Shown: positions 7,581-16,516, numbered from the stretch's first letter. The stretch is DNA of 55,666 nt from Bacillus thermotolerans (GCF_000812025.2 NZ_JWJE02000027.1:1-55666); one strand, 5' to 3'. Notes: generated by a model not told the origin, from the letters alone. Numbers and translations are program-made.

Positions 7581-8444
7581 TTATTCGAACTTATTCACCT
7601 CTTCCGTTTCTACCCGCCTTTGCTTTCTGAACAGCTCTTTAATCACATAATGGACGCCGCCTTCTTCTTTCTTCCTTGTTACCCAGTTGGCCGCCTTCTT
7701 AATATTCAATGGTGCATCTCCCATAGCGATGCCTATACCTGCCTCTCTTACAGCCTGTTCATCGTCTTCATTTGCGCCGATGACTGCTATTTCAGAGCGA
7801 TGAATGTCCATTCGATCAGCTAAATAAAGAATACTGTTCCATTTGGATACATTAGAAGCACTAATGACGACCTCATCCCTGCCCTTCTTTGTGAAAGAAA
7901 GCTCGTGGAACATGTTATTTAAAGCTTGCACAGCTTCTTCTCTTTCTGACGGACGGAAGAAAGTAACCTGCATAGATAAAGGAGAAATGCGCTCCTCAAA
8001 TAAATGTTCAGCTAAGGAGTCAACAAAATATTGAGAATAGAGGAATCTTTGTGTGCGCTGCCACACGTTTCGCTTAACGAGTGTCTTTGGAAGCCTTCCT
8101 CGATTGCTCACAGAAAAGTTCTCATTTGATAAAGTCAGGCGGCAATCAAAGGATTCTAGAAACTGCACAATCTCGTAAGCGACATCTTCATTAATCCGCT
8201 GAATAAAGACTGGTTTATCTGACTCTGAAGAAACATACGCACCACCGTGAGCAATTAAGCAGCTTTGCGGATGAAGTGATTTCGCTGCTTTTTTGACAAG
8301 CGCCAGCTCACGATTTGAATAGAAGCAAATAGCCACTTGCTTTTTGTGCACATACCGAATAGCTTCTTTTGTGGACTTCATCACACGCCCCCGGTTTTGC
8401 CACTGGAGAGCATCTATATTAATTGCTAACAATTTATAGGCCAT
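7581..8444 (-). CDS. yhaX: degenerate HAD-family (Cof-type) protein, YhaX-like
   Basis: A 287-residue protein with the Cof-type HAD layout. The ATG at 8442-8444 has a GAAGGAGG site eight bases upstream; longer readings have no site. The first motif, normally DxDGT with the first Asp as nucleophile, reads AINIDALQW here, so the nucleophile is Asn. The last motif, normally GDxxND, reads GANEDDE. The mid and late segment AGIGIAMGDAP is kept. The protein is therefore recognisably HAD but probably not a usual phosphatase. It may bind a ligand or partner instead. The name YhaX is by neighbourhood with hemZ and by size, and is moderate. Confidence 0.75.
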   Translation of the reverse strand: MAYKLLAINIDALQWQNRGRVMKSTKEAIRYVHKKQVAICFYSNRELALVKKAAKSLHPQSCLIAHGGAYVSSESDKPVFIQRINEDVAYEIVQFLESFDCRLTLSNENFSVSNRGRLPKTLVKRNVWQRTQRFLYSQYFVDSLAEHLFEERISPLSMQVTFFRPSEREEAVQALNNMFHELSFTKKGRDEVVISASNVSKWNSILYLADRMDIHRSEIAVIGANEDDEQAVREAGIGIAMGDAPLNIKKAANWVTRKKEEGGVHYVIKELFRKQRRVETEEVNKFE

Positions 8445-8530
8445 AGCATGTTCCTCCTTCTTGTTGTCCGTTCTTTTTAAACAGTATGAAGAGGGAACAA
8501 GCTTTAGAACAACGTTCCTTTTTTGCTGAA

Positions 8531-8565
8531 CAAAAAAACAGCTCCAAACTATTTGTTTGAAGCTG
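8531..8565 (-). terminator. terminator of yheA
   Basis: A 12-bp stem with one mismatch (ACAGCTTCAAAC/GTTTGGAGCTGT on the minus strand) followed by TTTTTTTG. Confidence 0.8.
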
Positions 8566-8602
8566 TCTGCGTGCATTTCTCTTTACTTGTGCCTAGACGC
8601 GA

Positions 8603-8959
8603 TCAGTTTTGTTCAGATGTTCCGTAAATTTCTTCAAGCGGCTTCATCATGATTTTGTTAATGTCGCCAATCACTGTACTCATTCTTTGTTCCGCTTCCA
8701 TCAGCTTAGCAATCAGCTCATTCTGCTGGACAAGTGCAGCGGCTTTCTGAGCCTGCTGTACTTCCTCTTGTGTGATTTCCTGTCCGCTCATTTGCTTTTC
8801 TTGCAGTCTCACTTGAATGTCCCGGAAGTTTGCGAAGATTCCGTTAGCCTCTTCGTTCGCATTCACTTGCTCATACAAAGTTTTCAGAGTATGAAATTCT
8901 TCGCTTTGTCTCAAGCCTTTCTCTAACTCGTATGCTTGATCATATAAATTCGTCGCCAT
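8603..8959 (-). CDS. yheA: YlbF/YmcA-family protein YheA
   Basis: A 118-residue, almost fully helical acidic protein of the YlbF/YmcA (DUF964) family. Family members act in the Y-complex that influences RNA maturation and development in B. subtilis; YheA itself has no firm function. The heptad-like helices at about 1-60 and 65-105 fit. It sits 65 bases after yheB on the same strand and has its own strong terminator, so yheB-yheA is a likely operon. Confidence 0.9.
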   Translation of the reverse strand: MATNLYDQAYELEKGLRQSEEFHTLKTLYEQVNANEEANGIFANFRDIQVRLQEKQMSGQEITQEEVQQAQKAAALVQQNELIAKLMEAEQRMSTVIGDINKIMMKPLEEIYGTSEQN

Positions 8960-9024
8960 CTTCTTCCTCCTCTAATATAGTCATGACTCCACTTTAACAG
9001 ACTATGCAGCCGTTGACGAGAATT

Positions 9025-10161
9025 TCACCCGATGAAGTGGACAATTACTGCCTGTACAAGACCAATTCCTCCCCCAAGCAGGCCGCCCAGGAAAGTGATC
9101 ATCTTTAACTCCCGGCGGGAAATATCCAGTACGATCTGTTCCAGCCGCTGAAGCGAAAACGTCTCGACCTGGTTCCGTACAATTTCTCCAATTCCCAGCT
9201 TCTTCATGATTACAGGTACGCGGGAAATCGCTGCTTCACCCGCATGGTCAACAACAGACGGAATGATTTCATCAATAATTTTTCCTTCAAGCGGCTGAAG
9301 GAAATCAGCCACCGGACGCTCAAGCAATGCCGGGATATTTAACTGGTGCAGAACAAACTGTTTTAATTTGCTTAAAGCCTGTTCCTCTGGGACATACTCG
9401 AAGATATCTTCCCATTTCCGATCAAGCAGCTTTTCCCACTCCTGCATAAGCACACTGTCCAGCAATTCCTTTGTACCCGGATTATTTATAAACTTTAAAA
9501 TTTCAGGTTGAATCTTGTCCTCGAGCGATGTGTTTCCTAAAATCATTTGCAGCATGCTTCCCAGCTTGCCGCGTTCGAACAAGAAATCATCTGCCATTCT
9601 TTTAATGCGCCATTTTCCTTCCATGCTGGAAAAATAATCAGAGCTTTTTTGCAAAATGTAAGAAGAAACATCAGGCACCTTGCCTTCTAAAGCATCTAGC
9701 CATTCAGCTGGGAGTGACTCGCGGACTGTTTGATGCAAATAGAAACCTTTAATATGGTCATATTTATCATCTATCCACTTCTCGACCCATTCTTCCGCAC
9801 GCTTGCCCGGCTGGCTAAAGTGAAGGTCTTCCAAAAGGGACGATACTGTTTTTTCAGATGCCAAAAGCGGCTTTACTTCCTGCTGAAGCATAGATTTTAC
9901 CTCTTGGCGGAACACAGGCTCTTGCAGTTTTTTCTCCAAACTGGCAGGTGTCAGTAAATGTTCTTCAACGATGCGGCCGATCTGCTGGGCCAGTTCTCCT
10001 CTTCTCTTTGGAATTAAACCTGGTGTAAACGGAAACTTCCATTTACCAATGTAAATTGAATTATAAGGACGAAACAGCATCTTTATAGCAATAGCGTTGG
10101 TTACTGCTCCGATGGCTGCTCCGATAAGTGCCATAAAAATAAGCAATCCAATAAAACCCAT
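9025..10161 (-). CDS. yheB: DUF445 membrane-associated protein YheB
   Basis: A 378-residue DUF445 protein. It has an N-terminal membrane helix followed by the family signature GAVTNAIAIKMLFRP and PFTPGLIPKRR, a long helical middle, and a C-terminal hydrophobic segment GGLLGGGIGLVQA. I chose the ATG at 10159-10161, with GGAAGGTG upstream, because it places the membrane helix at the very start and gives the usual length; a longer reading would add an unrelated 42 residues. YheB-type proteins are membrane-linked and poorly characterised; some are associated with the spore. Confidence 0.9.
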   Translation of the reverse strand: MGFIGLLIFMALIGAAIGAVTNAIAIKMLFRPYNSIYIGKWKFPFTPGLIPKRRGELAQQIGRIVEEHLLTPASLEKKLQEPVFRQEVKSMLQQEVKPLLASEKTVSSLLEDLHFSQPGKRAEEWVEKWIDDKYDHIKGFYLHQTVRESLPAEWLDALEGKVPDVSSYILQKSSDYFSSMEGKWRIKRMADDFLFERGKLGSMLQMILGNTSLEDKIQPEILKFINNPGTKELLDSVLMQEWEKLLDRKWEDIFEYVPEEQALSKLKQFVLHQLNIPALLERPVADFLQPLEGKIIDEIIPSVVDHAGEAAISRVPVIMKKLGIGEIVRNQVETFSLQRLEQIVLDISRRELKMITFLGGLLGGGIGLVQAVIVHFIG

Positions 10162-10288
10162 CTCTTTGTTCACCTTCCATCTGTGATCGCCGGCTAATCC
10201 GGCTCTTTCATTATAAGTGGATTCTGCAAAAATTAGCAAATATTGTCCAGTATTAAGGAGAATGTTACGATAAAAATGGGGTGACAAA

Positions 10289-10495
10289 ATGCTGCTTCAT
10301 TTTCAATATAAGCCGCTTTATAAAGAACAAAAATTGCCTGGCTGGTCGTTTTCTTTCTACTATCACAAGCAGCGGTTAACGGGCAACTACTTCAGCGATG
10401 GAACGATTGAATGGCTGTCGGATATACCTCAAGAACGCGAGCAGCTCGAACAGCAGATACACGAGCTGATGCTTTTTCATGTTTATGACAGCTAG
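10289..10495 (+). CDS. yheE: YheE-like small protein
   Basis: A 68-residue protein with the pattern HFQYKPLYKEQKLPGWSFSFYY that matches the small Bacillus YheE family as I recall it. It is divergent from yheB, with a GGGGTGA site five bases before ATG. No signal peptide or membrane helix is seen. Function unknown. Confidence 0.75.
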   Translation: MLLHFQYKPLYKEQKLPGWSFSFYYHKQRLTGNYFSDGTIEWLSDIPQEREQLEQQIHELMLFHVYDS

Positions 10496-10559
10496 ACTTG
10501 GGGGCTATGAATAACTCCTTCTTTCCCTGAACATATTAAATGGTAAGGAGGGGTTTGCC

Positions 10560-10757
10560 TTGAAAGACAAACACGAACATTTTCCCTTTCTGCCGGATAC
10601 ACAATTTGAAGGCAGAGACCAGGTGTATTTAGATATCGACCGAATGATCAATGAGGGAATGTCCGGAGGATCTGTGCATATGCGAGAGGATTCTCTTACC
10701 GCTAATATCGAAGAGGTCATCCCTTTTATGGATGAAACACCTCCTAATCAGCAATAA
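10560..10757 (+). CDS. small acidic protein, unknown
   Basis: A 65-residue acidic protein (about 16 Asp/Glu) with no hydrophobic segment. It starts at TTG, supported by AAGGAGG nine bases upstream. It follows the YheE-like gene by 64 bases on the same strand and could be cotranscribed. I do not recognise the family. Confidence 0.6.
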   Translation: MKDKHEHFPFLPDTQFEGRDQVYLDIDRMINEGMSGGSVHMREDSLTANIEEVIPFMDETPPNQQ

Positions 10758-10763
10758 ACAAAA

Positions 10764-10794
10764 TGAAAAGCTGCCCTGTTTAACAGGGCAGCTT
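10764..10794 (-). terminator. terminator of the CsoR-family gene
   Basis: A 13-bp perfect stem AAGCTGCCCTGTT/AACAGGGCAGCTT overlaps the stop codon, followed on the minus strand by TTTCATTTTGTTT. Confidence 0.8.
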
Positions 10795-11056
10795 ATCTGC
10801 TTCGTACAAGCATATCTACTGCTTCTTGGATGGATTCTTCTGCATTCTGGCCCTGTTCGTGGGCTTCACGAATACAGCCTTCTAAATTTTTAGCTACGAC
10901 CAGTCCAATAGAACGGTCGATAGCTGAGCGTATAGCAGACAGCTGTGTCACTACGTCTTTACAGTTTTTTTCTTCCTCCATCATTTTAAGAACACCACGA
11001 ATCTGGCCTTCTATACGACTGAGACGATTTTTTACATTGCGGTCGTATTCTGTCAT
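10793..11056 (-). CDS. CsoR/CstR-family transcriptional repressor
   Basis: An 87-residue all-helical DUF156 protein that binds DNA as a multimer. The family core NRLSRIEGQIRGVLKMM is present. Cys32 and Cys61 are kept, 29 residues apart, but the His that copper-sensing CsoR has four residues before the second Cys is Asn57. That two-Cys, no-His pattern is closer to persulfide-sensing CstR than to copper CsoR, so sulfane sulfur sensing is my preferred inference. No copper exporter, rhodanese or sulfur dioxygenase lies next to it. It is monocistronic with its own terminator. Confidence 0.8.
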   Translation of the reverse strand: MTEYDRNVKNRLSRIEGQIRGVLKMMEEEKNCKDVVTQLSAIRSAIDRSIGLVVAKNLEGCIREAHEQGQNAEESIQEAVDMLVRSR

Positions 11057-11315
11057 TATGTTGACACCTCATTTTTCTCCTGAGAATTCTCTCTGCTTCC
11101 CTTCATAAGGACGGCTGAACAAGATATCCAGGCTGACTGGAAGCCGTTGTTTTTGATCTATAAACCATAGGAAAAGGAACCAGCCATCCGAAGAGAGAAA
11201 TCATGCAGCCGCTTCTTTTAAGCACTCGTTTTTATGTACATTAGTATAACACATAACCAGACAAAACACGCGATAAAGCAAACGCATAAGGAATAAATTA
11301 CCACTATTTATTATT
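11057..11315. other. gap upstream of the CsoR-family gene and SASP
   Basis: I see no gene in these 259 bases. The left part must hold the promoter of the CsoR-type gene. Confidence 0.3.
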
Positions 11316-11344
11316 GCATAAACTTTTTCAAGCTAAACATACTA
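11316..11344 (+). promoter_or_regulatory. sigma-G type promoter of the SASP gene
   Basis: GCATA at 11316-11320 and CATACTA at 11338-11344 are separated by 17 bases. Both boxes and the spacing fit the forespore sigma-G consensus. Transcription would start near 11351. Confidence 0.75.
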
Positions 11345-11380
11345 GTAGTACAAACAGCAAATACTTCTCTATATCATTGA

Positions 11381-11440
11381 TGGGCCAACCAGATAGTCTG
11401 GACGCAAGCTATTGCGGACTGGTGCAAATCCAGCGGCCCA
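11381..11440 (+). promoter_or_regulatory. cloverleaf-like structured leader RNA of the SASP gene
   Basis: A 60-base segment of the leader folds into a four-way junction made only of Watson-Crick pairs: closing stem TGGGCC/GGCCCA (11381-11386 with 11435-11440), hairpin CCAGA/TCTGG with a 3-base loop (11389-11401), hairpin CGCAA/TTGCG with a 4-base loop (11403-11416), and hairpin CTGG/CCAG with the 7-base loop TGCAAAT (11419-11433). The bases ACCA follow directly. The outline recalls a shrunken tRNA, but the second and third arms are too small for a working tRNA. No T-run follows, so it is not a terminator. I do not know a matching RNA family. Confidence 0.6.
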
Positions 11441-11474
11441 ACCAAAAATAAAAAACAACAGGAGATGACAAAAC

Positions 11475-11690
11475 ATGGCAAACAACAACAGCAACAGCAA
11501 TAACCGCAACCAATTGTTAGTACCAGGTGCACAACAAGCAATTGATCAAATGAAATTCGAAATTGCTTCAGAATTTGGTGTACAACTTGGCGCAGATTCT
11601 ACTTCTCGTTCTAACGGTTCTGTAGGTGGAGAAATCACAAAGCGTCTTGTAGCAATGGCTCAACAACAAATGAACGGTTTCCAAAAATAA
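11475..11690 (+). CDS. sspB: alpha/beta-type small acid-soluble spore protein
   Basis: A 71-residue SASP. The two family signatures are present: [10 protein letters not shown] with the GPR protease cleavage context, and [19 protein letters not shown]. These proteins coat DNA in the forespore and give UV and heat resistance, and serve as an amino acid store at germination. The N-terminal Asn/Ser-rich stretch is common. AGGAG lies ten bases before ATG. It has a sigma-G promoter and a structured leader. The sspB name follows its place beside yheE/yheB; it could be another paralogue. Confidence 0.95.
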   Translation: MANNNSNSNNRNQLLVPGAQQAIDQMKFEIASEFGVQLGADSTSRSNGSVGGEITKRLVAMAQQQMNGFQK

Positions 11691-11716
11691 CTTTTACAAC
11701 TTCATAAATGTGGAAC

Positions 11717-11756
11717 GAGCCTCTGACAACTCTGTCAGAGGCTCTCTTTATTATTT
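11717..11756 (+). terminator. terminator of the SASP gene
   Basis: A 12-bp perfect stem GAGCCTCTGACA/TGTCAGAGGCTC with a four-base loop followed by TCTTTATTATTTA; it reaches the end of fumC on the other strand. Confidence 0.9.
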
Positions 11757-13131
11757 AGGGAAGGTTAACCATTTTAGCCGGATCAATCCACTCGTCATAT
11801 TGCTCCTCGGTTAAATAGCCTGTCTTGATGGCTGCTTCTTTTAAAGTACTTCCTTCTTTATGGGCCAGCTTAGCAATTTCAGCCGCTTTTTCATAGCCAA
11901 TGTACGGGTTAAGAGCAGTTACCAGCATCAAAGAACGCTCCATTAGCTGTTTAATGACATCACGATTGGCTTCAAGGCCTGCCGCGCACTTCTCATCAAA
12001 TGAACGGATGCCATCTCCGAGTAAGCGAATCGATTGAAGCACATTATAAATAATCACCGGCTTAAAGACATTCAGTTCAAAGTTCCCTTGGCTCGCTGCA
12101 AATCCGACAGTCGCATCATTGCCAAACACCTGAGAGGCAATCATCGTCATAGCTTCACTTTGCGTCGGGTTTACTTTACCGGGCATAATAGAGCTTCCCG
12201 GCTCGTTTGCAGGGATGGACAGCTCGCCAATACCGCTTCTTGGACCGCTTGCCAGCCAGCGCACATCATTAGCAATTTTCATCATATCGGCAGCAAGCGC
12301 CTTGAGCGCTCCATGGAAATAAACAATCTCATCATGACTGGTTAACGCATGGAACTTATTTGGGGAAGAGTAGAAAGCATAGCCTGTTTGTACTTCAAGC
12401 TGCTTCGCTACTTTATCGCCGAAGGAAGGATCCGCGTTAATGCCTGTGCCTACAGCTGTGCCGCCGATAGCCAGGCTCAAAAGGTATTCCTGAGACTGTT
12501 CAATCATCTCTACGCTGCGCTCCACCATCTTGCGCCAGCCTGAGATTTCCTGACCCAATGTGAGCGGTGTAGCATCTTGAAGATGAGTGCGTCCGATTTT
12601 AATTAAGTCCATGTATTCTTTTTCTTTTTGCTCTAGTGTATTTCTAAACTGGGCAAGTGCAGGCTTCAGGTTCTTCTCAACTGCTGTGTACGCAGCAATA
12701 TGCATAGCTGTTGGGAAAGTGTCGTTAGAGCTTTGCGACATATTCACATCATCATTTGGATGAATCCACTTTTCCTTCTCAGCAATTTCATTCCCTCTTC
12801 TTGCGACAACTTCATTCATATTCATATTGGATTGCGTACCGCTTCCTGTCTGCCAGACAACTAGCGGAAAATGCTCATCCCATTTTCCATCGATGACTTC
12901 ATCACAAGCTTGAACAATGGCTTCCTTCTTCTCTTCTGACAGCTTGCCCAACTCTGTATTAGCAATAGCAGCCGCTTTCTTTAATTGTGCAAACGCATAT
13001 GTAACTTCAAGTGGCATTCTTTCCTGACCGATGCGAAAATTTTCTCTGCTTCGCTGTGTCTGTGCCCCCCAGTATTTATCTGCCGGTACCTTCATTTCCC
13101 CAATTGTATCCCGTTCAATTCTGTATTCCAT
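11755..13131 (-). CDS. fumC: class II fumarate hydratase
   Basis: A 458-residue class II fumarase that interconverts fumarate and malate in the TCA cycle as a cytoplasmic homotetramer. The superfamily signature [11 protein letters not shown] is present near residue 315, as are [10 protein letters not shown] near 100 and [16 protein letters not shown] near 185 (active-site His). I took the ATG at 13129-13131, which has AGGAGG nine bases upstream; a longer reading is unsupported. It ends convergently against the SASP terminator. Confidence 0.97.
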   Translation of the reverse strand: MEYRIERDTIGEMKVPADKYWGAQTQRSRENFRIGQERMPLEVTYAFAQLKKAAAIANTELGKLSEEKKEAIVQACDEVIDGKWDEHFPLVVWQTGSGTQSNMNMNEVVARRGNEIAEKEKWIHPNDDVNMSQSSNDTFPTAMHIAAYTAVEKNLKPALAQFRNTLEQKEKEYMDLIKIGRTHLQDATPLTLGQEISGWRKMVERSVEMIEQSQEYLLSLAIGGTAVGTGINADPSFGDKVAKQLEVQTGYAFYSSPNKFHALTSHDEIVYFHGALKALAADMMKIANDVRWLASGPRSGIGELSIPANEPGSSIMPGKVNPTQSEAMTMIASQVFGNDATVGFAASQGNFELNVFKPVIIYNVLQSIRLLGDGIRSFDEKCAAGLEANRDVIKQLMERSLMLVTALNPYIGYEKAAEIAKLAHKEGSTLKEAAIKTGYLTEEQYDEWIDPAKMVNLP

Positions 13132-13213
13132 GTTCTTTACCTCCTCTTTGTCTGACAGTCCCATATCACTCTTCCCTTTTTCCCTCCCGTTCATTCCAGA
13201 AAACCCAATTTTT

Positions 13214-13247
13214 CAAAAAAAGAGCCGCGAATAACTCCGCAGCTCTT
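13214..13247 (-). terminator. terminator of the ilv-leu operon
   Basis: A 10-bp stem with one G-U pair lies just after leuD on the minus strand and is followed by seven T. Confidence 0.85.
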
Positions 13248-13271
13248 TTCTGAACAGACCCGCAGAGTAAA

Positions 13272-13865
13272 TTACTTTCCTGCTGCGATTTTCTCTTCAT
13301 ATTTCTTAATATTATCTTCCAGGTTTAAGGTAACAGCGATTTCGTCCCAGCCGTTTAACAGCATTTCTTTCCAATAAGGGTCAATATCAAATTCCGCTAC
13401 GAACCCTTTTCGGTCAAAAACGTCCTGGTCCTTCAAATTAACGAATAGACGGTAACCAGGCTCTTCTGCTTTTTTCATAAGTTCTTCTACTTCTTCCTCT
13501 GTCAGGCGGATCGCCAAAATGCCGTTTTTCACACAGTTATTGTAAAAAATATCCGCAAAGCTCGGAGCGATCACGACTCTAAAACCATAATCCAGCAAAG
13601 CCCAAGGTGCATGCTCGCGAGAAGAGCCGCAGCCGAAGTTTTCGCCTGCCACTAAAATTTCCGCATTCTCATACTGTGTCTGGTTCATAATAAAATCTTC
13701 TCTTTTATTTCCTTCGTCATCGAAGCGCCAATGATGAAAAACATATTGGCCAAAGCCTTGCCGTTCAATACGTTTTAAAAACTGTTTCGGGATGATTTGG
13801 TCCGTATCAATATTCGCACGATTGAGAGGGCAGACAACTCCGTTGAACTTGTTGATGGCTTCCAT
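13272..13865 (-). CDS. leuD: 3-isopropylmalate dehydratase small subunit
   Basis: A 197-residue LeuD. The motifs NTDQIIPKQFLK near residue 20, GENFGCGSSREHAPWAL near 75 and VKNGILAI near 115 are typical. With LeuC it isomerises 2-isopropylmalate to 3-isopropylmalate in leucine synthesis. It starts 12 bases after the leuC stop and is the last gene of the operon before the terminator. Confidence 0.97.
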   Translation of the reverse strand: MEAINKFNGVVCPLNRANIDTDQIIPKQFLKRIERQGFGQYVFHHWRFDDEGNKREDFIMNQTQYENAEILVAGENFGCGSSREHAPWALLDYGFRVVIAPSFADIFYNNCVKNGILAIRLTEEEVEELMKKAEEPGYRLFVNLKDQDVFDRKGFVAEFDIDPYWKEMLLNGWDEIAVTLNLEDNIKKYEEKIAAGK

Positions 13866-13877
13866 TCTACTTCCCCC

Positions 13878-15290
13878 TTATTGATGAACTTCTGCTAATT
13901 TGCGTACGTCAGTGAATTTCCCTGTTACCGCAGCGGCAGCGGCCATTTGCGGGCTGACCAAGTGTGTTTTTGAGCCATTTCCTTGGCGGCCTTCAAAGTT
14001 ACGGTTAGAAGTAGATGCGCATCGCTTTCCTGAAGGAACGATATCGTCATTCATTGCTAAGCACATGCTGCAGCCTGATTCGCGCCACTCAAAACCTGCT
14101 TCTGTAAAGACTTTATCTAGGCCCTCTTCTTCCGCTGCTTTCTTAACTGTTTGAGAGCCCGGTACGACAATAGCAGTTACTCCTTCTTGCACTTTCCGGC
14201 CCTTCGCTACCTGGGCAGCAGCGCGCAGATCGCTTAGGCGAGAATTCGTACAAGAGCCAATAAATACATAATCAACCGCGATGTCCTCAAGTTTTGTACC
14301 AGCCTCAAGACCCATATATTCCAACGCACGAGCTACGGACTCACGGTCTGCCTCACGTTCAAATTGACTTGGAGTTGGTACGGAAGCGCTAATGCCGCTT
14401 CCCATAGAAGGATTTGTGCCCCAAGTGACCTGAGGCTCGATCTCTTCTCCTTTAATTTCAAGCGTGCGATCATACTCAGCACCTTCATCAGTGGCAAGAG
14501 ACAACCAGTACGCTGCCGCCTTATCAAACTCTTCTCCCTGAGGTGCATAACGGCGGCCTCTTAAATACTCTACTGTCTTCTCGTCTGGGCTGATTAACCC
14601 AGCGCGAGCACCTGCTTCAATGGACATGTTGCAGACAGTCATTCGCTCTTCCATAGAAAGATTTTGAATAGCTTCGCCTGTATATTCAATAATATGGCCC
14701 GTACCGGCATTCACACCATATTTCGCGATGACGGCTAAAATCAGATCCTTTGCAGTTACACCAAAGCCAAGCTCTCCAGTTACCTTCACTTGAAGAGTCT
14801 TTGGCTTTGTTTGCCATAATGTTTGGGTAGCAAGCACATGCTCAACCTCACTCGTACCGATGCCAAATGCTAAAGCACCGAAAGCGCCGTGTGTAGATGT
14901 GTGACTGTCTCCACACACAATGGTTTTCCCTGGCTGAGTTAACCCTAACTCTGGTCCAATAACGTGAACAATCCCTTGGTCGGGGTGGTTAATATCTGCT
15001 AACTCGATGCCGAACTCCTTACAGTTTTGCTCAAGTGTTGACATTTGTGTCTTTGAAATAGGGTCATTGATGACATTGCGGTTTACCGTCGGCACATTAT
15101 GATCCATCGTAGCATACGTTAAATCCGGACGGCGCACTCGACGGTTATTCATACGCAAGCCTTCGAAAGCCTGTGGCGATGTCACTTCATGCACTAAATG
15201 AAGATCAATATATAAGAGATCGGGCTTCCCCTCTTCCTGATGTACTATATGTTGTTCCCAAATTTTTTCGATAATTGTCTTAGGTGCCAT
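13878..15290 (-). CDS. leuC: 3-isopropylmalate dehydratase large subunit
   Basis: A 470-residue aconitase-family subunit. The 4Fe-4S ligands are seen in FIGSCTNSR near residue 348 and in [10 protein letters not shown] near 408-411. [28 protein letters not shown] near 130 is the family signature region. It forms the enzyme with LeuD. It is preceded by a terminator-like hairpin that separates it from leuB, so leuCD output may be set apart from the upstream genes. Confidence 0.97.
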   Translation of the reverse strand: MAPKTIIEKIWEQHIVHQEEGKPDLLYIDLHLVHEVTSPQAFEGLRMNNRRVRRPDLTYATMDHNVPTVNRNVINDPISKTQMSTLEQNCKEFGIELADINHPDQGIVHVIGPELGLTQPGKTIVCGDSHTSTHGAFGALAFGIGTSEVEHVLATQTLWQTKPKTLQVKVTGELGFGVTAKDLILAVIAKYGVNAGTGHIIEYTGEAIQNLSMEERMTVCNMSIEAGARAGLISPDEKTVEYLRGRRYAPQGEEFDKAAAYWLSLATDEGAEYDRTLEIKGEEIEPQVTWGTNPSMGSGISASVPTPSQFEREADRESVARALEYMGLEAGTKLEDIAVDYVFIGSCTNSRLSDLRAAAQVAKGRKVQEGVTAIVVPGSQTVKKAAEEEGLDKVFTEAGFEWRESGCSMCLAMNDDIVPSGKRCASTSNRNFEGRQGNGSKTHLVSPQMAAAAAVTGKFTDVRKLAEVHQ

Positions 15291-15318
15291 ACAACAGCCC
15301 CCCTCACTGTCTTATTTT

Positions 15319-15364
15319 GAAAAAAGAGGTGTTCCGGTCTCTAACGAAGCACACCGGAACCCTC
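15319..15364 (-). terminator. terminator-like hairpin between leuB and leuC
   Basis: A 12-bp stem with a single bulge (GAGGGTTCCGGT with ACCGGAA-C-CTC) is followed on the minus strand by TTTTTTC. It sits inside the operon and could attenuate or protect transcripts. Confidence 0.7.
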
Positions 15365-15388
15365 TCATATATCACGATAAATCTTCGA

Positions 15389-16498
15389 TTACATATATAC
15401 GTCTGCTTCTGAAGATACTGTTGCTCCCTCTTCTACTCGCTTAATAATTAAGTCAATCATTTCGTCCGTTCCCACCACTTTGCCTTCTGTTAACTTAAGG
15501 TCTGGTGTTTGGTAACCGGCTTTCAATGTTTCCTGTACAGCTCGTTCGATCAATTCTGCTTCTTCTTTTAAATTAAAGGAATACTTCAGCATCAATGCTC
15601 CTGACAGAATCATTGCCATCGGATTAGCTTTGTTCTGACCGGCAATATCTGGCGCTGAGCCATGGACCGGTTCATATAAGCCAAATCCATCTTCCGCCAG
15701 GCTTGCTGAAGGCAGCATGCCGAGGGAGCCTGTAATGATTGAAGCTTCATCACTCAGAATATCTCCAAATAGGTTCTCAGTAACAATCACATCAAATTCT
15801 TTTGGATTGCTGATCAACTTCATCGCCGCCGCGTCTACATACATATGCTCTACTTCAACCTGCGGGTAGCGCTCTGCTACTTCGTTTACCACTTCACGCC
15901 ACATTCGGCTTGATTCAAGAACGTTCGCTTTGTCGACGGAAGTCAGCTTGTTATTGCGAATGGAAGCAAATTCAAAGCCCTTTTCAACGATACGTTCAAT
16001 CTCTGCTCTTGTATATTGCAACGTATCTACTACGACCTCTTGATTAGCTCCGCGCCGCTCACTTGGCTTGCCGAAATACAATCCGCCAGTAAGCTCGCGG
16101 ATAATCATTAAGTTCACATCTTCTGCAATTTCAGGCTTAAGCGGAGAAGAATGCAGCAGGCTTTGGAACCCAACGACCGGACGAAGGTTAGCGAATAAGC
16201 CGAGCTCTTTGCGAATAGCAAGAAGACCACGCTCTGGACGAATGTCGGAAGGAAGGCTATCCCATTTAGGACCGCCGACAGCTCCCAATAGTACTGCGTC
16301 ACTTTGTTGGCAAAGGCTTAGTGTTTGCTCAGGAAGCGGTGTATTCGATTCATCAATGGCTGCTCCGCCAATGTTTGCATATTCAAATGTAAACTCATGG
16401 CCAAATCGCTTTCCAACCGCTTCTAGAACAGCTACGGCTCCCTTCGCAATTTCTCTTCCAATTCCATCCCCAGGCAATACTGCTATATTCTTTTTCAC
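15389..16498 (-). CDS. leuB: 3-isopropylmalate dehydrogenase
   Basis: A 369-residue LeuB that oxidises and decarboxylates 3-isopropylmalate with NAD. The decarboxylating dehydrogenase signature NLFGDILSDEASIITGS lies near residue 242, with the metal-site aspartates. The NAD-binding region GSAPDIAGQNKANP near 279 is typical for LeuB. It follows leuA by 18 bases. The usual length is about 365. Confidence 0.97.
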   Translation of the reverse strand: MKKNIAVLPGDGIGREIAKGAVAVLEAVGKRFGHEFTFEYANIGGAAIDESNTPLPEQTLSLCQQSDAVLLGAVGGPKWDSLPSDIRPERGLLAIRKELGLFANLRPVVGFQSLLHSSPLKPEIAEDVNLMIIRELTGGLYFGKPSERRGANQEVVVDTLQYTRAEIERIVEKGFEFASIRNNKLTSVDKANVLESSRMWREVVNEVAERYPQVEVEHMYVDAAAMKLISNPKEFDVIVTENLFGDILSDEASIITGSLGMLPSASLAEDGFGLYEPVHGSAPDIAGQNKANPMAMILSGALMLKYSFNLKEEAELIERAVQETLKAGYQTPDLKLTEGKVVGTDEMIDLIIKRVEEGATVSSEADVYM

Positions 16499-16516
16499 GC
16501 TAACTCCCCCGTTACA

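Noticed and set aside
11389-11412. GGACGCAAGC as a c-di-GMP-I riboswitch core.
   Set aside because: The GNRA tetraloop, the full GACGCAAAGCC and the receptor are missing.
11419-11440. GGTGCAAATCC in the SASP leader as part of a SAM-I or cobalamin riboswitch.
   Set aside because: That word resembles a piece of both, but the other conserved cores (SAM kink-turn and GGAGGGA region; cobalamin GGGAA and B12 box) are absent and the segment is used up by the local cloverleaf.
11381-11443. A functional tRNA gene.
   Set aside because: The second and third arms have loops of 3 and 4 bases, so there is no D-loop or seven-base anticodon loop.
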